Shown here piece by piece: positions 1-9,000 of a stretch of DNA of 64,000 bases. The number at the start of each line of letters is the position of its first letter. The stretch's first letter is position 1. This DNA comes from Mariniphaga sp964559175 (GTDB lineage: Bacteria > Bacteroidota > Bacteroidia > Bacteroidales > Prolixibacteraceae), in the NCBI GenBank assembly GCA_964559175.1, contig CAZLGT010000021.1, positions 3,147 through 67,146 of the forward strand. Reading direction: 5' to 3'. The position numbers were made by a program, and so were the translations under genes. The notes beneath the pieces were generated by a model, which saw only the letters and a list, made by a program, of their open reading frames with translations, had not been told where the DNA came from and did no database searches.

Positions 1-800
1 CTCACTTTTTCCAAATCGATGTCTTCAAAAAGTTTCATAATCTGTTTCACTGTGGTATCGTAACCCACCTGGTAAATTTCTTCGACTTTATTGAAAGCAA
101 AAGTGCTGTAATTTCGTGCCTCGGGCGGTTCAATCACAAAATCGCAGATGCGTTTGCTGTCCTCCACATTTTGGGCAATGCCCAGCCTGAAAGCACGTTC
201 GGCAATGGCTTTCAATCCTTTTACCTCTTCCTCGGGCCCGTTGTGGTTTACATGAACGCCAATTAAAACCTGGCATTTTTCGCGGATGGCCACGGCAGGA
301 AGATTATTAAGCAACCCGCCATCAACATAAGTCTGCCCGTCAATAATCTGCGGTTCAAAAACCACAGGAATGGAAGCCGATGCCATCACCCACTGAAACA
401 ATTTGCCTTCCGATTTTATTTCTTCCAGCCCGCTGTTCAGGTTGGTAACGGCACAGTAAAAGGGTATTTTAAGTGAAGTAAAGTCATCTTTGCCAATCAT
501 TTCGGCCATTACCTTTTGCACCTGCCCCATGTCAATCAATCCACTGAAAGGTCTGTGCCAGTTAATCATTTTGTGGAATTTGCGTTCCATCATAATTTTC
601 AGCATCTCTTTGGGCGAAAAGCCGGCAGCATAAAACACGCCCACAATGGCGCCCATGCTGGTGCCGGAAACCACCTGCGGTTTTATACCAAAGTTTTCCA
701 GCGCCTCCAAAACGCCAATGTGCGCAATTCCGCGGGCTCCGCCACCACTTAAAGCGATGCCAAATTTTGGGAGATCCTTTTTAGAAGAAGTTGAGTTCAT
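1..800 (-). CDS. Patatin-like phospholipase (3' end cut by window edge)
   Basis: Predicted serine acyl hydrolase of the patatin/RssA family, which cleaves acyl esters with a Ser-Asp dyad. Reading from the ATG at 800, the first 30 residues hold the oxyanion loop GGGARGIAHIG. The nucleophile motif GTSMGA follows at about residue 45, and the Asp motif DGGLLNN lies near residue 155. About 266 residues are visible before the window ends, close to the usual length of short bacterial patatins, so little is missing. No signal peptide is seen, so it is probably cytoplasmic or membrane-associated. Its ATG overlaps the TGA of the upstream PIN gene (ATGA), so the two are probably translationally coupled. 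Family call is firm; substrate is unknown. Confidence 0.88.
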   Translation of the reverse strand, partial: MNSTSSKKDLPKFGIALSGGGARGIAHIGVLEALENFGIKPQVVSGTSMGAIVGVFYAAGFSPKEMLKIMMERKFHKMINWHRPFSGLIDMGQVQKVMAEMIGKDDFTSLKIPFYCAVTNLNSGLEEIKSEGKLFQWVMASASIPVVFEPQIIDGQTYVDGGLLNNLPAVAIREKCQVLIGVHVNHNGPEEEVKGLKAIAERAFRLGIAQNVEDSKRICDFVIEPPEARNYSTFAFNKVEEIYQVGYDTTVKQIMKLFEDIDLEKV

Positions 801-1225
801 TTCTGGTCTGCAATTTTTATTTTTAAGTAATTCTCCGGAGTCATTACTCCTAATGTACTGTTTTTAAAATCCTTGATATTCCGGGTAATTATAACATCAA
901 TATCCCCACTAATTTCAGCAGAGTAGTTTTGTAAAGCGTCTTCAAAATCTTTGAAACCCGAACTCAAAGCAGTCCTTATTATTTCTTTGTCTGTTATCAG
1001 GACTTCTACTATGGATATTAGTTGGTTAAGTTTTTCGATAACTTTTTCATGCCTGGCTGTTTGTCTAAGCAAATAATAAACATTGCTTATAATTACAGAA
1101 GTAACATATACTGAAATGTCTCCTGATTCACAAAGAGCCAAAATCTTAGCAGCTTCATCTGAAAAAGGTTTTCTGTCAAAAAAGAAATCCAGAATAACGT
1201 CGGTATCAACAAGAACTCTTCTCAT
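797..1225 (-). CDS. PIN-domain ribonuclease, VapC-like toxin
   Basis: Predicted toxin of a type II toxin-antitoxin pair. PIN domains are Mg2+-dependent RNases using a cluster of acidic residues. This 142-residue protein begins with the typical strand-Asp start (RRVLVDTDVILDFF, Asp7 and Asp9). It carries further acids in FEDALQ and SGDIDVIITRN, where VITRN-DF is the characteristic PIN C-terminal core. The partner DUF6364 gene ends only 3 nt upstream, and the patatin gene overlaps the stop codon. The target RNA cannot be read from sequence. The role as toxin is inferred from domain and pairing. Confidence 0.85.
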   Translation of the reverse strand: MRRVLVDTDVILDFFFDRKPFSDEAAKILALCESGDISVYVTSVIISNVYYLLRQTARHEKVIEKLNQLISIVEVLITDKEIIRTALSSGFKDFEDALQNYSAEISGDIDVIITRNIKDFKNSTLGVMTPENYLKIKIADQK

Positions 1226-1228
1226 AAT

Positions 1229-1480
1229 TTATTGGTATTTCTTTGCAAGATTTTTTGAGAGTTCACTTTTATAATCGAAGTTTTTGGGAGCTTTAAAAGA
1301 CCCTTTTAATGATTTTACCAATGGTGTTAATTTAATATCCTTTTTTTCTTCTTCTTCTTTTGTTATCACTTTCAGGTAATTCTCAATGATGTCAGACAGG
1401 CTTCTTCCTTTTTCTGAAGCATATTTTTTGGCTTTCTCAATAACTGACTGCTCAATAGTCAGTGTCAGCTTTGTATTCAT
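1229..1480 (-). CDS. DUF6364-type antitoxin (ribbon-helix-helix-like)
   Basis: An 83-residue protein starting MNTKLTLTIEQSVIEKAKKYA, matching the DUF6364 family of small proteins encoded next to PIN toxins. The N-terminal strand followed by two helices (residues 1-45) resembles a ribbon-helix-helix DNA-binding fold. The Lys-rich C-terminal tail probably wraps the toxin. A strong Shine-Dalgarno (GGAGG) sits about 6 nt before the ATG. It lies immediately upstream of the PIN gene and would be translated first, as expected for an antitoxin. Autoregulation is likely by family analogy. Confidence 0.8.
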   Translation of the reverse strand: MNTKLTLTIEQSVIEKAKKYASEKGRSLSDIIENYLKVITKEEEEKKDIKLTPLVKSLKGSFKAPKNFDYKSELSKNLAKKYQ

Positions 1481-1814
1481 TTAACACTCCTCCAATTAAT
1501 TAATTTTATAGTGTAAATCTAATACAAAATCAAAACACGTGCAAATAAATTTCTATCTACACGTGGTTGGCATTTGCTTTATACTGAAGGTTCGTGTAAA
1601 TAATCTCCTCCAGTCCATCGTTCCGGGTGGTAAATGCTTTTGGTAATTTTTGATTTTTCTTTTTTTGCCACTTAAATTAAAATCCGAAAATTTTTCCCTT
1701 CGGTTTCCTCCGGAATTCATTGTTTTTGTTGCAACGATTATAACTTTTGATGAGCATATTCACCAAAAGTTATATTTTTATGTGAATGGAATTTTGTTTT
1801 GCTACTACCACGCG
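1481..1814. other. Intergenic region upstream of the TA pair
   Basis: No convincing gene on either strand. It holds the ribosome-binding site of the DUF6364 gene, two CACGTG palindromes about 27 nt apart (near 1534 and 1559) that could be operator sites or hairpin arms for the TA operon, and a perfect inverted repeat at 1739-1774. The sequence is AT-rich. Confidence 0.5.
1739..1774. repeat. Perfect 11-bp inverted repeat
   Basis: Arms TATAACTTTTG (1739-1749) and CAAAAGTTATA (1764-1774) are exact reverse complements around a 14-nt loop. The repeat lies downstream of the minus-strand DUF3795 gene but lacks a minus-strand T-tract. On the plus strand it is followed by TTTTTA. It could be a weak terminator or a protein-binding dyad. 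Confidence 0.5.
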
Positions 1815-2234
1815 TTATTTCCTTAATTCTGTTTTACAGTTCAAACAAAAATCCCGGTGTACTGAAATCCCTGAACCACAGACATCACAAGTCCATCGCT
1901 TTTGCTCATTTTCAAGAAATCTTTCCATTCCATTCGCTCTAATGAAATTGAGATTATCTATCATGCTCATGCTGTATTTTGTCCGGTAACGTTTATCCAA
2001 TTGTTTTAATCTTGAACATGGAAATTTATCGCAATCGTAACAAAATCCGGATTCTGTTTTCTTTAATAACTCACAATTTACGATGGTACAACTTCTGCAA
2101 ACATTGGGTTTGTTCAAATCATCTTTTTTAAAACATCCACCACAGGGTTTCTTTTCCCGCAAATATCCAATGCATAATCCGCAGTTCATGCCACATGCTG
2201 CAATCAAACCCTGATATTTTTGTTCCTGAATCAT
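1815..2234 (-). CDS. DUF3795 Cys-rich protein
   Basis: A 139-residue cysteine-rich protein of unknown function. The N-terminus GLIAACGMNCGLC and the following CxxC-type pairs (CGGCF, CRSCTIVNC, CYDCDKFPC) are the signature of DUF3795. A C-terminal zinc-ribbon-like motif (CDVCGSGI...CLNCKTEL) is present. I place the start at the ATG at 2234, 4 nt after the stop of the DJ-1 gene, because the family N-terminus begins there. An upstream in-frame extension would overlap the DJ-1 gene. Likely a metal- or redox-linked protein co-transcribed with DJ-1. Confidence 0.8.
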   Translation of the reverse strand: MIQEQKYQGLIAACGMNCGLCIGYLREKKPCGGCFKKDDLNKPNVCRSCTIVNCELLKKTESGFCYDCDKFPCSRLKQLDKRYRTKYSMSMIDNLNFIRANGMERFLENEQKRWTCDVCGSGISVHRDFCLNCKTELRK

Positions 2235-2238
2235 ATTA

Positions 2239-2832
2239 TCATTTTTCTGTAAACCGCATAAGTTTTTTAACTGCATTTACATTTTCTACCGAAGTTAACA
2301 TCTCCAGTAATTTAAAGGAAACATCTAATCCTGTGGCCGGCCCGGTAGATGTTATGATGTTTTTATCTGTTACAATATGTTCATCCTTAACATGTGCACC
2401 GTAACCTGCCAGTTGCTTCCTTCTCACACCATCCGATAAATCGTATGTGGTTGCTTTTCTTCCTTTTAAAACTCCTGATTTTCCAACAGGTATTGCAGCA
2501 GTACAAACCGCTGCTATTATCTTTCCGTCTTTATTAAACTCCCGTATCAGGTTTAGAAACCGTTCATCAAAAACATCTTCATAAAACCCGGCATCTTCAA
2601 ATCCACCTGGTATGGCTAATGCAGCATAATCCCTGGTATCGATTTTATCAAATTCAATTTCGGGCTGGACATTAAAATTCCATTTGCATTTTATCTCGGG
2701 TCTAAGTCCTGTTGTTATCAAATCAACCGGTTCTGTACCCAATACTCTGCTCCAGCCGATAACATCAGTGAATACGGCAGCTTCGTATTCTTCAAATCCT
2801 TGTGCAAGAAACAGTAATACTTTTTGATTCAT
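2239..2832 (-). CDS. DJ-1/PfpI (YajL-like) family protein
   Basis: A 197-residue class I glutamine-amidotransferase-like protein. The early acidic residue in GFEEYEA and the nucleophile-elbow cysteine in IAAVCTAAIPVGKSGVL (about residue 111) are those of the DJ-1/ThiJ/YajL group, associated with oxidative-stress protection, deglycase-like or chaperone activity. The conserved KATTYD follows the elbow. No signal peptide is seen, so it is cytoplasmic. It heads a two-gene unit with the DUF3795 protein. The exact reaction cannot be decided from sequence. Confidence 0.85.
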   Translation of the reverse strand: MNQKVLLFLAQGFEEYEAAVFTDVIGWSRVLGTEPVDLITTGLRPEIKCKWNFNVQPEIEFDKIDTRDYAALAIPGGFEDAGFYEDVFDERFLNLIREFNKDGKIIAAVCTAAIPVGKSGVLKGRKATTYDLSDGVRRKQLAGYGAHVKDEHIVTDKNIITSTGPATGLDVSFKLLEMLTSVENVNAVKKLMRFTEK

Positions 2833-2929
2833 TTTTTATTTCATTCCTTATCAATCTCAATCGTTTTTACTTTCCTAAAATGACACATCAACCCCTCTAT
2901 GAATATTACACATATACATCGTCTAATTT

Positions 2930-4192
2930 TCATGCATTTCTCATAATATTTGTTATTGAAATATCAGTTGTATCTCTTAAAAGTCCCAATCCAATTAACC
3001 TATATTTTGCAACATCTTTTGACACACCAAAATTCATTTTTAATTCGTTTAAAAATCCAAATACTAGCCTTTGGTTAATAGGTTGATTGTCCAAAAACAA
3101 ACTTCCTTTGTAAATATTTTCTCTTTCAAAAAATTCTTCAACACATTTCAACAAGGGATTGTATGGAAGTAATGCAATACTTGCAAAAATATTTGCTTGT
3201 ATTTCTAATCTTTTGTTGTTTGAAAAAGTATCACTTTGAATAAATGATAGTGCATCAACATTATCCACCTTTTTGACAATATATTTATTTAATAATTGCT
3301 TATGGAGAACTAAATGTCCAAATTCATGTACAACAGTAAATCGCCATCTATTAATATCAGATTGCAAGGATTTGGTTATAAAAATCTTTAATGGATTAAA
3401 TTCAATTTTTCCTAAAATATGAATTGGTAATTTCTCATTAAAAAGAAATTCAACTTTATACAAATCAGTTAGTTTCAAGCACGCTTTCGCAATATTTAAT
3501 TGTCCATTATTGTAAAGTGACCTATCAAAAATCTCAATTACAGAATTTTCAATATTTTCTTCTGATTTATAGGGGATATTAATGTATTTGGGAAGATTAT
3601 AATATCTATCTAAAACACCAGCATTTATCAAAAAATCGGGCAAACTATTAAATACATGATTATTGTTAATTGCAATAAAATTTGTATTCTCCAAATATTC
3701 GGAGGTTAGTTGCTGATTTGATTTTTCTAAGCTAAGGACTTTTTCTTTTTGGTCTAGTCTATGATTAATCCAGTCAATTTCATTTGCGAAATTTATTCTA
3801 CCTAATCCAATCTTTGTGGATTTTGCAAATTCAATTGTTCCTTTTTGAAATGCAGAATTCGAAATTAAAATTCCTTTAGTGTTATGTTCACCGATTTCAT
3901 TTAATACAGAGCCCAATTCTCGAATATCATTAACTGGAATTTTACCTTTATAATTTTTGCACTCAATTACAATAAGAAATGAATATTTTTCTGCTCCTTT
4001 TAGATATGTTTCTATTGAAATATCCACTTCAACTTGACTATTGGTTTTAATAGAAGAATATTTCTTTTTCCAAAATACCTTACTATTCTTTCCACTCACA
4101 AAGAATTCTTCATTAACAACCAAATCTTTAATTATATGAAAAACTTTCTCCTCGAAAGTATCACCTTTTTTCATGGAAGATATTTCTGACAT
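2930..4192 (-). CDS. Endonuclease-like domain fused to ImmA/IrrE metallopeptidase
   Basis: A 420-residue two-domain protein. Residues about 10-130 look like an Mrr/PD-(D/E)xK nuclease fold: Asp57 (VEVDISIE), then Glu77-x-Lys79 (IVIECKNYK), then a strand-helix GILISNSAFQKGTIEFA like the Mrr core. Residues about 200-400 are an ImmA/IrrE (M78-like) peptidase with zinc motif H289-E-F-G-H293 and the downstream E330-IQANIFAS glutamate. ImmA/IrrE enzymes cleave repressor proteins in response to DNA damage or mobile-element cues. Fusion to a nuclease suggests a defence or mobile-element switch. No HTH repressor, the usual substrate, is adjacent. A 71-codon ORF ends 15 nt upstream. Domain calls are strong; role is inference. 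Confidence 0.85.
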   Translation of the reverse strand: MSEISSMKKGDTFEEKVFHIIKDLVVNEEFFVSGKNSKVFWKKKYSSIKTNSQVEVDISIETYLKGAEKYSFLIVIECKNYKGKIPVNDIRELGSVLNEIGEHNTKGILISNSAFQKGTIEFAKSTKIGLGRINFANEIDWINHRLDQKEKVLSLEKSNQQLTSEYLENTNFIAINNNHVFNSLPDFLINAGVLDRYYNLPKYINIPYKSEENIENSVIEIFDRSLYNNGQLNIAKACLKLTDLYKVEFLFNEKLPIHILGKIEFNPLKIFITKSLQSDINRWRFTVVHEFGHLVLHKQLLNKYIVKKVDNVDALSFIQSDTFSNNKRLEIQANIFASIALLPYNPLLKCVEEFFERENIYKGSLFLDNQPINQRLVFGFLNELKMNFGVSKDVAKYRLIGLGLLRDTTDISITNIMRNA

Positions 4193-4207
4193 AAGTGCTT
4201 TTTGTTG

Positions 4208-4423
4208 TCATTCAACCTTACGGTAATTATAAAATCTGTAACCCAAAACTATCCAATATTTCTTCATTTCGTAAATGTTATTATCCTCCGCTATCCAATA
4301 AATCCCATTCCCCAATCGAATTGCAAACGTTTTAAATTCTTTATTAATATGCGGTATAAATTTTCTGCGGCCCAAAGAGTCTTTGTTTCGGTAACTCCTG
4401 ATTATTTTGTGCGGCAGTTTCAT
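4208..4423 (-). CDS. Small orphan ORF upstream of endonuclease-ImmA gene
   Basis: A 71-codon ORF rich in Lys, Arg, Tyr and Ile, with no family I recognise. It ends 15 nt before the endonuclease-ImmA start codon, which would suit a short co-transcribed partner. Its last third (MKKYWIVLGYRFYNYRK) resembles a second open stretch on the same strand near 5840-5920 (VKYWIGLDYNQQIWQQAKK), and the underlying DNA is also similar. It may be the remnant of a duplicated small gene. Whether it is translated is uncertain. Confidence 0.35.
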   Translation of the reverse strand: MKLPHKIIRSYRNKDSLGRRKFIPHINKEFKTFAIRLGNGIYWIAEDNNIYEMKKYWIVLGYRFYNYRKVE

Positions 4424-4531
4424 TTTTGGTTTTTCAGTTCATATAGTTTTTTGCGTTTAAAATTATGAATTTTTTCATTAATCCAAACATACGGTTAAAC
4501 ACTTTGGTAATTCAATGAATATTGCTACGCA

Positions 4532-5737
4532 CTACACCATTTTTAAACAAAAATCTTTAACATGCATTCGGTTAATTCCCTTATGTGTTGATACTTCGGT
4601 CAGTTCATCCATTGTTACAACATATTTTGGAAAATTATCTGGTATTTCAAGTAAATTTCCATATTCACGGTTTATTGTTCCCTCATTTGTTAACATGTAA
4701 GCAACCTGAACGTAAATCTTTTCTCCAGACTTTTGTGCGATAAAATCGATTTCTTTTTTCCCCTCTAAACCAACTGTTACCGAATATCCGGCCATTCGTA
4801 AGTGCAGATATACAACGTTTTCCAAAATTTTATGTATATCACTTGTTTTATAACCAACAATTGCATTACGAATACCAATATCTTCAAAAAAATACTTTTC
4901 ACCTATTTCGAATACTTTTTTACCTTCTATCCCGGTTCGTTTTACTTTGAAAATTAAAAATGATGCTTCAAGATATCCAAGATAGTCAATTACGACCTGG
5001 GTTGATATATTTATTTTTTGAGATTTTAGATAGTCACTGATTTTCTTTGAGGAAACAACACTACCCATATTGTCTGCTAAAAATGCAATCAAATTTTCTA
5101 AGAACTTTACATTTCTAACTTTAAACCGGGCAACTACATCTTTGAGCAATATGGTATTATAAATGCTTGTTAAATACTCGTATGCAACTTCTATTTCAGT
5201 ATTCAAATTTATTAAGTATGGTAATCCACCAAATTTTAAATAGTTCTGAAATGTAGCTACTGAATCCTGTAATTTATAAAATACTAAAAATTCAGTATAA
5301 CTTAGTCCAAATACCTTAATTTCAATATATCTGCCACTTAAAAATGTCGCGAGTTCGCCCGAAAGTAAATTAGCATTGCTTCCTGTGCAATAGATATCGT
5401 AATTACCTCTCGTAGCAAGGTCTCTTAATGTAATTTCAAAAGATTCAATATCTTGTATTTCGTCAATAAAAAGCGCTACTTTGCCGTTCCCCTTTACATT
5501 TTCTTTCAAATATTGAAACAGGTCATCTGAATTCGTTATTGTTGAGAACTCATGTTGCTCTTTATTGATGTATATAATTTGGGTATCAGGACTCTGTTTT
5601 TTAATGACGTCTCTTATTTGCATTAACAGATAGCTTTTCCCAACTCTCCGCTGCCCAACCAACACCTTTATCAATGATTTACCAATAAAGGGCTTCAATC
5701 TATCCATATAAAGAGGTCTTTCGATGTATTCAATCAT
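4532..5737 (-). CDS. AAA ATPase with C-terminal DUF4143 domain
   Basis: A 401-residue member of the large AAA_14/DUF4143 ATPase group. Walker A is GQRRVGKS (residues 28-35) and Walker B is VALFIDEIQD (Asp92-Glu93), with a sensor-like CTGSNAN after it. The C-terminal half carries the DUF4143 winged-helix/nuclease-like region, with KKEIDFIAQKSGEKIYVQVAY resembling a PD-(D/E)xK core (Asp, Gln in place of Glu-x-Lys). These proteins are abundant and patchily distributed in Bacteroidota; their role is not established. AT-rich base composition matches the neighbouring endonuclease-ImmA gene and contrasts with mfd next door, consistent with an acquired block. Confidence 0.88.
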   Translation of the reverse strand: MIEYIERPLYMDRLKPFIGKSLIKVLVGQRRVGKSYLLMQIRDVIKKQSPDTQIIYINKEQHEFSTITNSDDLFQYLKENVKGNGKVALFIDEIQDIESFEITLRDLATRGNYDIYCTGSNANLLSGELATFLSGRYIEIKVFGLSYTEFLVFYKLQDSVATFQNYLKFGGLPYLINLNTEIEVAYEYLTSIYNTILLKDVVARFKVRNVKFLENLIAFLADNMGSVVSSKKISDYLKSQKINISTQVVIDYLGYLEASFLIFKVKRTGIEGKKVFEIGEKYFFEDIGIRNAIVGYKTSDIHKILENVVYLHLRMAGYSVTVGLEGKKEIDFIAQKSGEKIYVQVAYMLTNEGTINREYGNLLEIPDNFPKYVVTMDELTEVSTHKGINRMHVKDFCLKMV

Positions 5738-5980
5738 TTCATCTATATTTTAAATTTCAAACAAATATAGTATTTTCTTCAATTATGATTGAAAGTTTGT
5801 TGAAAATATTTAAATACTTCAATCATACTTGCAGTGGTTTTATTTTTTAGCTTGTTGCCAAATCTGTTGGTTGTAATCCAAACCTATCCAATATTTCACA
5901 CTACCAGAAACATAATCAACCTTCATTTTTTTTAATCCAAACAAAATGAGTACAACAGTCACCGATTCATTCTTTCTTTT

Positions 5981-5988
5981 TATTTTTG
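5981..5988 (+). promoter_or_regulatory. -7 box of the mfd promoter
   Basis: TATTTTTG matches the Bacteroidota -7 consensus TAnnTTTG exactly, 20 nt upstream of the TTG start of mfd. No clear -33 TTTG at standard spacing. The transcript would have a very short leader. Confidence 0.5.
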
Positions 5989-6007
5989 CCAAAATTTTCA
6001 GGAAAAA

Positions 6008-9000
6008 TTGGAACCTGTAACGTTTCTGAAAAACTTTAAGGGGCAGAAACATTTTGCCGGACTGGCAAAAAAACTGGCAGCCCCCCCGGGTGAGAAAATT
6101 CACCTGCATGGAATTATTGGCTCTGCCAAAACCATTTTATCGGCCAACCTTTTTCAGGAACTCCGCCAAAACATGGTACTCCTGCTCAACGACCGCGAAG
6201 AAGCCGCTTATTTTTACGACGATTTAACCAACCTGGGACTGGAGGAATTCATCCTGTTTTTTCCGTCGTCCTACAAACGTTCCATACAATACGGGCAGCC
6301 CGAGCAGGAAAACATTGTGCAACGAACCGAAACGCTGAACAAACTGCGCGACACCGAAACCACAAATATTGTAATAACATATCCCGAAGCGCTGATTGAA
6401 ACCGTGATTTCACAAACCAACCTGGAACAAAATACATTGCAGGTCTCCACCGGCGACAAAATTTCCATCGAGTTCATCAACGAATTTTTGTATGAATACG
6501 GTTTCGAACGGGTGGATTTTGTGTATGAACCCGGCCAGTTTGCAGTGCGGGGAAGCATCGTGGATGTGTTTTCCTATTCCAACGAAGACCCATACCGGCT
6601 CGACTTTTTTGGCGACGAAGTGGAATCCATCCGCAGTTTCAACATCGACAACCAGATTTCAAAAGAAACCTTCAAAAAAATTACCATTATCCCCAACATT
6701 CAAAATGAAAAGCTGGAAGGCAAACGGGTTTCGCTGTTTGAATTTCTTCCGGAAAACACCCTCTGGTTTGGCGACAATCTCAACCAGTGTTTTCACCTGG
6801 TAAACGACATTCACCGGCAAACTATCCTGGTCAAATCCGAAGAAGAGAACCTCTTGGAAATGATTGTGACGGGCGACGTGTTAAAAAAACAACTGCAACC
6901 CAAAACCGTGTGCGACTGGGGCACCGACCTCTGTTTTGAACCGGATTCGGTTTTTAAATTTTCTTTTGCACGCCAGCCGGTTTTCAATAAAAATTTCAAT
7001 TTACTCGGCGAAAACCTGGAAGAACACCAAAACGATGGATACGAGGTTTTTATCCTCTCGAACCAGGAAAAGCAAATTGAACGGTTGCAGGCCATTTTTC
7101 GCGACATCAAGGCAACGGTGTGTTTTTCCCCGGTGAATTTTACATTGCACGAAGGTTTTGTGGATCACGATCTGAAAATCTGCTGCTACACCGACCACCA
7201 GATTTTTGAACGCTACCACCGGTTTAAACTGAGAACCCGGAAAGCCCAGCGCGAGGCCATTTCCATGAAGGAGCTGAGTATGCTGCATCCTGGCGATTAT
7301 GTGGTCCACATCGACCACGGTATCGGGAAATTTGCAGGACTGGTACGTACTGAAACCAATGGCAAAATGCAGGAGGCCATTCGTTTGGTTTACAAAAACA
7401 ACGATTCGCTGCTGGTGAATATTCACTCGCTGCACCGCATTTCGAAATACAAAGGCAAAGACGGCACAGAACCCACTTTGAACAAACTGGGCACCGGCGC
7501 CTGGAAGAAAATGAAAAACCGCACCAAAGCCAAGGTGAAGGACATTGCCAAAGAGCTGATTGCCCTGTATGCCGAACGCCTGGCCGAAAAAGGTTTTGCC
7601 TTTACACCCGACTCGTACCTGCAAACCGAGTTGGAAGCTTCGTTCATTTACGAAGACACGCCCGACCAGGAAAAAGCCACCGCTGCCGTAAAAGAAGACA
7701 TGGAAAAATTAATTCCCATGGACCGGCTGGTTTGCGGCGATGTGGGTTTTGGCAAAACCGAAGTAGCCATACGGGCTGCGTTTAAAGCGGTAACTGACAG
7801 CAAACAGGTGGCGGTGCTGGTGCCCACCACGATTCTTGCATTGCAGCATTACAAAACGTTTTCTGAACGGCTTTCCGATTTCCCGGTACGCGTGGAATAC
7901 ATCAGCCGGTTTAAATCTTCAGCCCAAATAAAAGAAACGCTGACCGATGTGGCTACAGGAAAGGTGGATATTCTCATCGGCACTCACCGGTTGGTAAGCA
8001 AAGATGTAAAATTCAAAGACCTGGGATTGCTTATCATCGACGAGGAGCAGAAGTTCGGGGTTTCGGTAAAAGAAAAACTGAAAAAACTGAAAGTGAACGT
8101 GGACACACTGACGCTGACCGCCACACCCATTCCGCGCACGTTGCAGTTTTCGCTGATGGGTGCCCGCGATTTGTCCATCATTCAAACTCCGCCGCCCAAC
8201 CGTTATCCCATTATTACCGAGGTGCACGGATTTAACGAACAACTTATACGTGAGGCCATTTTATACGAAGTGGCCCGGAATGGTCAGGTGTTTTTTATTC
8301 ACAACCGGGTGCAAAATATTGTGGAAGTGGAGAACACCATCAAACGTATTGTGCCGGGCGTTTCCACTGCTGTGGGGCACGGCCAGATGGAAGGACACCA
8401 ACTGGAAAAGGTGATGCTGGGTTTTATTAACGGCGATTATGATGTGCTGGTGGCAACAACCATTATCGAGTCGGGACTGGATATTCCCAACGCCAATACC
8501 ATGATTATCAACCATGCCGAAAATTATGGGTTGAGCGACCTGCACCAGTTACGCGGACGCGTGGGGCGTTCCAATAAAAAGGCGTTTTGTTACCTGATTA
8601 CCCCGCCGCTGGCAACAGTAAGTCCCGAAGCAAGGCGCAGGCTGAAAGCTATCGAAGAGTTTTCCGATTTGGGCAGCGGCTTCAACATTGCCATGCAGGA
8701 CCTCGACATCCGCGGGGCAGGAAACCTGCTGGGCGCCGAACAAAGCGGTTTTATTGCCGACATCGGGTTTGAAACGTACCACCGCATTCTTAACGAGGCG
8801 GTTCAGGAACTTCGACAGGAAGAGTTTAAGGGCGTGTTCAAAGAAGGTGGTCATAAACAGGCAGAAGCTTTTTTGAAAATTAACTTCGCGCAGGATTGCC
8901 AAATCGATACCGACATGGAACTGCTTTTTCCGCAAAGTTATATCCCCGGAAGTTCGGAACGGATGCTGCTGTACCGGGAACTCGACAACATTGAAAACGA

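Noticed and set aside
7001..7624. 207-codon open frame antisense to mfd
   Set aside because: Lies entirely within mfd, has no recognisable domain, and is a reflection of mfd codon use.
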